A stretch of DNA of 6,240 bases from Verrucomicrobiota bacterium (GTDB lineage: Bacteria > Verrucomicrobiota > Kiritimatiellia > CAIQIC01 > Lenti-01): positions 1 to 6,240 of the forward strand of contig JAKLIL010000114.1 in assembly GCA_022709625.1 (NCBI GenBank), in the 5' to 3' direction. The notes beneath the pieces were generated by a model that was not told where the DNA came from, made no database searches, and worked only from the letters and a program-made list of their open reading frames with translations. Shown piece by piece: positions 1 to 4,531 of the stretch; within the stretch, counting starts at the first letter, position 1, and each line of letters starts with the position of its first letter. The position numbers and the translations under genes were made by a program.

Positions 1-548
1 CGCATGCCGACCATGTGTTTGGCTTCGACGACTTGCGGCCTTTCACCAACCGGATGCCGGAACCCATGCCGGTCTGGGCGTCGGCCGGCACCGCCCGGAC
101 GCTGCGGAGAATCTTCGATTATCTGGACCAGCCGCCGATTCCGGGAACCTCGTTGGCCCGGATCCGGTTGCGCACAGCCGACGGCCCGTTCGATTTCCTT
201 GGCGTGCGCCTCACCCCCCTGCCGGCCGAGCACGGCCGGGCCGACATGATCGGCTGGAAAATCGAACACGCCCAGCACGCCTTTGTCGCCATTCCCGACT
301 GCAAGCACCTGCCGGCGGAAACGCTGGCTTTGTGCCGCGGAGCGGATTTGGCCGCGATCGACGCCTTGCGGATCCGGCCCCATCCCACCCACATGAATTT
401 CGACGAAGCCGTCGCCGCTTTGCGGGAAATCCGGGCCAAGCGCTCGTTGGTGATCCACCTCTGCCATGAAGTATCCCACGCCCAGGCGGAATCGATTCTG
501 CCCGAAGGCCTCGCGGCTGCGCACGACGGACTGCGGATCGAGCTCTGA
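1..548 (+). CDS. MBL-fold metallo-hydrolase, PhnP-like (5' end outside window)
   Basis: This is the C-terminal portion of a metallo-beta-lactamase-fold hydrolase; the reading frame is open from base 3, so the start lies left of the window. The first visible codons give H-A-D-H followed by GFDDLRPF, which is the second half of the HxHxDH metal-binding motif (His at 3-5, Asp at 9-11, His at 12-14). The other expected ligands follow in order: His in AEHG (231-233), the bridging Asp in IPDCKHLP (297-299), a HPTH block (381-392) and the closing HLCHEVSH block (456-479). The G-x-DDLR form after the motif and the late HPTH block match the PhnP/phosphoribosyl cyclic phosphodiesterase branch; members are two-metal phosphodiesterases, but many relatives outside phn operons have no assigned substrate, and no phn gene is visible here. 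Probably cytoplasmic. It is separated by 63 bases from the next gene, so it may or may not share its transcript. Confidence 0.9.
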   Translation, partial: HADHVFGFDDLRPFTNRMPEPMPVWASAGTARTLRRIFDYLDQPPIPGTSLARIRLRTADGPFDFLGVRLTPLPAEHGRADMIGWKIEHAQHAFVAIPDCKHLPAETLALCRGADLAAIDALRIRPHPTHMNFDEAVAALREIRAKRSLVIHLCHEVSHAQAESILPEGLAAAHDGLRIEL

Positions 549-575
549 CCGCGTCCAACCCGCGCATTTGTTGGC

Positions 576-604
576 TTGAACGGCCCGCATGGATGGGGTA
601 AATT
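576..604 (+). promoter_or_regulatory. Possible promoter before the DUF1573 gene
   Basis: The only real spacer on the + strand runs from 549 to 611. Within it TTGAAC (576-581) and TAAATT (599-604) are separated by 17 bases and each match 4 of 6 positions of the sigma-70 consensus. The region 599-630 is clearly AT-richer than its surroundings. If used, transcription would begin at about the ATG at 612, giving a leaderless or nearly leaderless message, which fits the lack of a well-placed Shine-Dalgarno (the only purine run, GGGG at 595-598, is 13 bases from the ATG). The match is weak and could be chance. Confidence 0.25.
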
Positions 605-611
605 TCTTTTC

Positions 612-1385
612 ATGAAAACACAAATCCTGTCTGTCGTTTTTCTGAGTTCTCTCCTGTCCGTATCGCTCCAAGCCCAGGAACAACCGGCCCCCGCGGCCGC
701 CCCCGATGCTCCGGCTCCGAAAATCGTCTGTCCCGAATCCGAATTCGATTTTGGCACGAAGGACAACTCGGAATACGTCGAGCACGACTACGTCGTCCGC
801 AACGAAGGGACGCTCGATCTTGTCATTCAAAGCGTGCGCGCGTCGTGCGGCTGCACCGCGGTCAAGCCGTCCCAGGACGTCGTTCCGCCGGGCGGCGAGG
901 CCTCCATCCATGCCAAGCTTGATCTCCGCGGCCGCAACGGGATGCAAATCAAAACCATCACCGTCAACAGCAACGATCCCAAGACGCCGTCTTTGACTTT
1001 GCAACTGAAGGGCACGGCCGTGGCCGCGCTCCGGGCGGACCCCTCCAGCCTGTTCTTCGGTCGGCTGGAGCCCAACGCCTCGCGCAGCCGTACCTTCAGC
1101 GTGGTTTCCGGGCGCGGGCCGATCCAAATCGTGAGCACGCGAACGGACAACCCCGCCCTGGTCCTGACGGCGCTGCCGGCGGAAGCGGGCGCGGACGGTG
1201 CCACGCACCGTTTCGAACTGGCCTTGGATCCCGCGCTGCCCGACGGTCCCGTCAACGGCTCCGTATTCGTGAAAACCGATCTGGCGGACCAGCCCGAACT
1301 TTCCATTCCGGTGGCCGCGGTCATTGCCAACGCCCCGGCGCCGGCCCCCGCGGCAGAGCCGGCGGCACCCGCCCCCGCTCAATGA
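612..1385 (+). CDS. Exported DUF1573 domain protein
   Basis: A 257-residue secreted protein. The ATG at 612 is chosen over an in-frame TTG at 576 because it directly begins a classical signal peptide: Lys2, a hydrophobic core at about residues 5-19 and a probable cleavage after Ala21 (LQA/QEQ). No lipobox Cys is present, so it should be released to the periplasm or outside. A Pro/Ala-rich linker (about 23-36) leads to a DUF1573 immunoglobulin-like domain (about 37-135) with its hallmark SCGCT (Cys79, Cys81), the PPGGEA turn and the NSNDPKTP end strand. A second beta-sandwich-like region (about 136-240, opening with DPSSLFFGRL) follows, then an Ala/Pro-rich tail (241-257) that resembles a flexible linker or wall-spanning extension. 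The function of DUF1573 is not established; the Cys-Gly-Cys pair could bind metal or undergo thiol chemistry. Its stop codon overlaps the start of the rhodanese gene by 4 bases, implying coupled translation. Confidence 0.88.
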   Translation: MKTQILSVVFLSSLLSVSLQAQEQPAPAAAPDAPAPKIVCPESEFDFGTKDNSEYVEHDYVVRNEGTLDLVIQSVRASCGCTAVKPSQDVVPPGGEASIHAKLDLRGRNGMQIKTITVNSNDPKTPSLTLQLKGTAVAALRADPSSLFFGRLEPNASRSRTFSVVSGRGPIQIVSTRTDNPALVLTALPAEAGADGATHRFELALDPALPDGPVNGSVFVKTDLADQPELSIPVAAVIANAPAPAPAAEPAAPAPAQ

Positions 1386-1906
1386 GAGTAACCATGCCGG
1401 CCGTCGAGCGCGGAGAGTGGCTCCGACTGGCCGGCGCATGCGCGGGCCTGCTCGGCTTGGCGTCCGCCTTGGGGATCGCGGTCAACATGCTGCATCCCGC
1501 CCCCACCCGTTTGCCTTGGGTGGGCGATTGGGATCATCACATCGAGACCAAGGCTTTTCGCGCGGGAATCCCCGTCACGTTCCTGGCCGGCGCCCGCGAA
1601 CGGGTAACCGACCTCGCCGTCGCGATCTTCGACGCGCGCCTTCCCGAGCAGTATGCCGCCGGCCATTTGCCGCGGGCGCTCAACCTGCCCGTGGGCGAAG
1701 CCGATGAACGCCTCGGCGCCTTCGCCGACCGGCTGACCATGGAAACGCCCATCATGGTCTACTGCGGCGGCGCCGACTGCGCGGATGCGCTGGATTTGGC
1801 GGTGAAATTGCGGGAATACGGATTCACGGACGTCACGCTGTATCCCGGCGGCTACGCCGAATGGATCGAATACGGCGGCAAAAGCGTTGCGGGAGGACAA
1901 CCATGA
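1382..1906 (+). CDS. Membrane-anchored rhodanese-like protein
   Basis: A 174-residue protein with one N-terminal membrane segment (about residues 14-36) and a single rhodanese domain (about 75-168). Visible family landmarks are IFDAR (82-86), the AAGHLPRALNLP segment that precedes the catalytic half, and the active-site strand MVYC with Cys128, followed by LYPGGYAEW near the end. Rhodaneses carry sulfur as a persulfide on this cysteine. The loop after it is unusual: CGGADC instead of the common C-R-x-G-x-R, with a second Cys at 133. The signal-anchor topology would most simply put the domain on the outer face of the inner membrane, but this is inferred. The gene overlaps both neighbours by 4 bases (ATGA). 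The ATG at 1382 has no Shine-Dalgarno, whereas an in-frame ATG at 1394 has GAGAG five bases before it, so the protein may start four residues later. Confidence 0.88.
   Translation: MRVTMPAVERGEWLRLAGACAGLLGLASALGIAVNMLHPAPTRLPWVGDWDHHIETKAFRAGIPVTFLAGARERVTDLAVAIFDARLPEQYAAGHLPRALNLPVGEADERLGAFADRLTMETPIMVYCGGADCADALDLAVKLREYGFTDVTLYPGGYAEWIEYGGKSVAGGQP
1891..1897 (+). promoter_or_regulatory. Ribosome binding site of the MauE/DoxX gene
   Basis: GGGAGGA ends five bases before the ATG at 1903. It is the strongest Shine-Dalgarno in the window and lies inside the last codons of the rhodanese gene. It fixes the start at 1903 rather than the in-frame ATG at 1861, which would add residues that merely run inside the rhodanese gene. 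Confidence 0.8.
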
Positions 1907-2364
1907 TCGGGATCCGCCGCGCTTACGTTTGGGCCGCCCGACTGGCGGTCGCGGCCATCTTTCTCGGCGCCTGCATCGCGAAAATCCGCGATCCCGAGTC
2001 GTTTGCGCTGGCCGTGCACCGCTACCGCCTGTTGCCGGGCGAATGGGTCAATTTGCTTGCCATGGTTCTACCGTGGATCGAACTGACCTGCGGACTGGCC
2101 CTGCTGGCAGCCCCGGCGCGCTGGCGCGCCGCGGGCGCAGCGATCGGTTTCGGCATGCTGGCGGTTTTCACCGGGGCGATTTCCCTGAACCTCGTCCGCG
2201 GCATCGAGGCTTCCTGCGGATGTTTCTCCACCCGCGCCGACGCCGCCGTCTCCGACGGCTGGAATCTCGTGCGCAACGGCGCCTTGCTTTGGTTGGCGGC
2301 GGCGGTGTTTGTCGAAGCCTTCCGCTCCGCCGCCGCCCGACCGCCCCCCCGCGCGCCCTTGTGA
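1903..2364 (+). CDS. MauE/DoxX-type redox-associated membrane protein
   Basis: A 153-residue inner-membrane protein with four predicted helices at about residues 8-26, 46-67, 70-94 and 120-142. It shows the MauE/DoxX pattern: after helix 1 comes a K-I-R-D-P-E-S-F block followed by H-R-Y-R-L-L-P, helix 2 carries a charged E-L-T-C-G turn, and the loop after helix 3 holds the signature S-C-G-C-F (Cys105 and Cys107). MauE was named for methylamine dehydrogenase maturation, and relatives are thought to pass electrons or act on thiols at the membrane; there are no mau genes here, so only the general class can be assigned. Its ATG overlaps the rhodanese stop (ATGA), has a strong ribosome binding site, and its own stop overlaps the next GTG start (GTGA). 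Tight coupling with a rhodanese suggests the two work on the same sulfur or disulfide chemistry, which is inference. Confidence 0.86.
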   Translation: MIGIRRAYVWAARLAVAAIFLGACIAKIRDPESFALAVHRYRLLPGEWVNLLAMVLPWIELTCGLALLAAPARWRAAGAAIGFGMLAVFTGAISLNLVRGIEASCGCFSTRADAAVSDGWNLVRNGALLWLAAAVFVEAFRSAAARPPPRAPL

Positions 2365-3617
2365 GCAGACGGCTGCAATCCATTTTCGCGGTCTTCGCCG
2401 TGGGAGCGGGGCCTTCCAGCACCCACAGCATGGGCCCCCAGCGCGCGGCGCGGTTGTTCCGCGCCTCCTTGACCGCGCCACCGGCACGCATCCGCGCGAC
2501 GCTGTTCGGCAGCTTGGCGGCCACGGGACGCGGCCACGGAACCGATCGCACCCTGGTCCGCACCCTCGCGCCGGTACCGGTGGAAATCGTTTTCGATTTG
2601 GCGGCGACGCCGCTGCCGCATCCCAACACCCTGAAATTCGAAGCCTTCGACGCCGCCAACCATCGCACCGGGAAATGGACCGTGTGCAGCGTGGGCGGCG
2701 GGAATTTGGCCGATGCCGCGGGACATCCCCTTGCCCCGCCCGAAACGGCGGAATATCCGGCGGCCAACGTCGCCGAGGCTACGGATTGCTGCCGGGCCCA
2801 TTATATGGCCTATTGGCAATTGGCGGAAACGATCGAACGGGATTTGTGGCCGCGGCTCGGGGAAATCTGGAAAGCCATGGCCGACGCGATCCGGCGCGGG
2901 CTTGAAAGCGAGCAGATTCTGTTGCCCGGCACGCTGGAGCTCGCGCGCCGCGCCGGGACCACTTGGCAACGGGCCAAGAAGCTCAAGGGCACGCGGCGCG
3001 ACCTCGGCCTGGTGGCGGCCTATGCGCTGGCCACGGCCGAAGAAAACGCGGCGGGCATGCAGGTGGTGACGGCACCCTCCTGCGGCGCGGCCGGGGTTCT
3101 GCCCGCCGTGCTGTATTACTTCAAGACCGTTCGGCGCGTGCCGTTGCGCCGGATTCTCGAGGCGCTGGCCACGGCAGGCCTCTTTGGATCATCCATTCGG
3201 GCCAACGCCACGGTGTCCGGCGCCGAGGCGGGTTGCCAAGCCGAGATCGGGTCGGCCTGTTCGATGGCAGCGGCCGCGGCGGCCCAACTCATCGGCGGTT
3301 CGCTCAACCAGATCGAATACGCCGCCGAAATGGCCATGGAACACAACCTCGGCCTCACCTGCGACCCGATCGAGGGCTACGTGCAAATTCCCTGCATCGA
3401 ACGCAACATGAACGCGGCGCTCCGCGCCATCGAATGCGCCGGCTTCGCGCTGCTCACCGATGGCCGGCACTTGATCAGCTTCGACGACGTCATCGAAGCG
3501 ATGAACCGCACGGGGCGCGACCTGCAGGCCGCCTATCGGGAAACGGCCGCCGGCGGCCTCGCCCGCCTCTGGCGCCGCGACATCGAACGCCGGCTCCGCA
3601 AACCCGCCGCGCCATGA
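2361..3617 (+). CDS. sdaA: L-serine ammonia-lyase (serine dehydratase), iron-sulfur dependent, single chain
   Basis: A 418-residue cytoplasmic enzyme that should convert L-serine to pyruvate and ammonia using a [4Fe-4S] cluster. The GTG at 2361 is the start: it immediately precedes the family N-terminus (VGAGPSSTHSMGP, about residues 14-26) and overlaps the upstream stop as GTGA. The small beta domain holds GSLAATGRGHGTD (50-62) and SVGGG (110-114). The catalytic alpha domain has EENAAG, TAPSCGAAGVLPA (Cys241), SGAEAGCQAEIG, MEHNLGLTCDP and PCIERN. The three cluster ligands align as Cys292, Cys334 and Cys345, with the same 42- and 11-residue spacing as in the E. coli/Legionella enzymes. The beta domain is shorter than in E. 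coli SdaA (454 residues) and looks like the compact form I associate with Bacteroidetes. The C-terminus is Arg-rich and ends KPAAP without the tail cysteine found in E. coli and Legionella enzymes. Oxygen-sensitive clusters of this type suit an anaerobic or microaerobic host. Confidence 0.95.
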   Translation: MSRRLQSIFAVFAVGAGPSSTHSMGPQRAARLFRASLTAPPARIRATLFGSLAATGRGHGTDRTLVRTLAPVPVEIVFDLAATPLPHPNTLKFEAFDAANHRTGKWTVCSVGGGNLADAAGHPLAPPETAEYPAANVAEATDCCRAHYMAYWQLAETIERDLWPRLGEIWKAMADAIRRGLESEQILLPGTLELARRAGTTWQRAKKLKGTRRDLGLVAAYALATAEENAAGMQVVTAPSCGAAGVLPAVLYYFKTVRRVPLRRILEALATAGLFGSSIRANATVSGAEAGCQAEIGSACSMAAAAAAQLIGGSLNQIEYAAEMAMEHNLGLTCDPIEGYVQIPCIERNMNAALRAIECAGFALLTDGRHLISFDDVIEAMNRTGRDLQAAYRETAAGGLARLWRRDIERRLRKPAAP

Positions 3618-4528
3618 CCGTTCTGGCCAACGCGTTTTCCTGGTCGCATTCCCGGCACGCGGTCTTCCAGACCTGCTTGAAACGGTATTTTTTCGCCTAT
3701 TACGCCGCCTGGGGCGGATGGGCATCCGCGGCGCCGGCACCGGCCCGGGAGGCCTACCGCCTCAAGCGCCTTGCGACCCGCCAGCAGTGGGCCGGACACC
3801 ATGCCCATGGCGCCATCGAGTACCTGCTGAAAAACGCCCGGCGCGATCCCGCGCTGGCGGCCGGGGCGGAAACCCGCCAGATCGAACTGATGCGGCAGGA
3901 ATTCCGAGATTCCCGCGCAGGCGCCTATCGAGGCGATCCCGCCCGCATCCCGGGGCTTTTCGAACACGAATACCAACTGGAAGTCCCTCCCGCCGAATGG
4001 AAGGCCACGGTGGATCGGGTCGTGGCGGCGGTGAGGAACTTCCTGGCGTCCGATCTCTGGCGCGATCTCCAGACGCAACCGGACGAGGCGTTTCTGGCAA
4101 CGGAACGCCGCGCGAGCTTCCTGCTCGACGGCCTCAAGGTCTTGGCCGTGCCCGATCTGGTCGTCCGCCGAAACGGCCGCGTCCAGCTCTACGACTGGAA
4201 AACGGGCACGGCGGATCCGGAGGAACACCGCACGCAGCTGGGCGTCTATGCCCTGCTCGCGCTCGACCGCTGGACGGCCGCCCCGGAGGAAATCGAAGCC
4301 GTCGTTTTCAATCCCGTCCGTGGCCAACGCACGGAATTTTCGTTTGCCGGCGGGGAATTGGAAACCATCCGCGAGTTCATTCGCGATTCGGCGGACGAAA
4401 TGCTGTTTCCCCTCGCCCATCCGGAAACGAACGACCCCGGCGACGGCCGTGAATTCGAATGCACGGCCGTCGAGGCGTCCTGCAAAACCTGTCCGTTTCT
4501 CCGGATTTGCCCCCGCTGGACGACTTGA
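3614..4528 (+). CDS. Stand-alone PD-(D/E)XK nuclease with Fe-S signature (RecB/AddB/Cas4-like)
   Basis: A 304-residue protein starting at the ATG that overlaps the serine dehydratase stop (ATGA); the frame is open far upstream but that part lies over the sdaA coding region. The nuclease core reads in order: an alpha-helical GxxxH site (G61-H65), the metal-binding Asp181 in AVPD, then Asp194-Trp-Lys196 in DWKTG, and the Q-x3-Y helix (Gln208, Tyr212). This is the RecB-family arrangement. Cys21 in QTCLKRYFFAYY and the C-terminal C-x2-C-x5-C (Cys290, Cys293, Cys299) match the four ligands of the [4Fe-4S] cluster that pins the fold in AddB and Cas4. There is no helicase domain and no helicase, cas or addA gene in the window. 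Likely role is single-strand or end-processing DNA cleavage in repair, but the substrate is unknown. It closes the overlapping gene run and ends 3 bases from the convergent gene. Confidence 0.88.
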   Translation: MTVLANAFSWSHSRHAVFQTCLKRYFFAYYAAWGGWASAAPAPAREAYRLKRLATRQQWAGHHAHGAIEYLLKNARRDPALAAGAETRQIELMRQEFRDSRAGAYRGDPARIPGLFEHEYQLEVPPAEWKATVDRVVAAVRNFLASDLWRDLQTQPDEAFLATERRASFLLDGLKVLAVPDLVVRRNGRVQLYDWKTGTADPEEHRTQLGVYALLALDRWTAAPEEIEAVVFNPVRGQRTEFSFAGGELETIREFIRDSADEMLFPLAHPETNDPGDGREFECTAVEASCKTCPFLRICPRWTT

Positions 4529-4531
4529 GGA

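Noticed and set aside
555..574. CCAAC...GTTGG inverted repeat after the MBL-fold gene, as a terminator
   Set aside because: The stem is only 5 bp around a 10-base loop and no T run follows; too weak to call.
1887..2360. A long N-terminal extension of the serine dehydratase reading frame back to 1887
   Set aside because: The translated extension is Arg/Pro-rich out-of-frame shadow of the MauE/DoxX gene, and the family N-terminus begins right at the GTG at 2361.
2022..2969. Long - strand open frames opposite the MauE and serine dehydratase genes (and others at 3533-4420 and 827-1330)
   Set aside because: GC-rich DNA gives long antisense frames; these show Arg/Gly/Ala-rich, family-free composition while the + strand has clear motifs.
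2963..3613. Nuclease frame extended upstream to 2963 as an extra domain
   Set aside because: It lies entirely over the well-conserved catalytic part of the serine dehydratase and reads as Arg-rich shadow; the ATGA start at 3614 fits the nuclease N-terminus.
3614..4528. Cas4 of a CRISPR-Cas locus
   Set aside because: The cysteine pattern fits, but there is no repeat array or other cas gene, and the protein is longer than typical Cas4.
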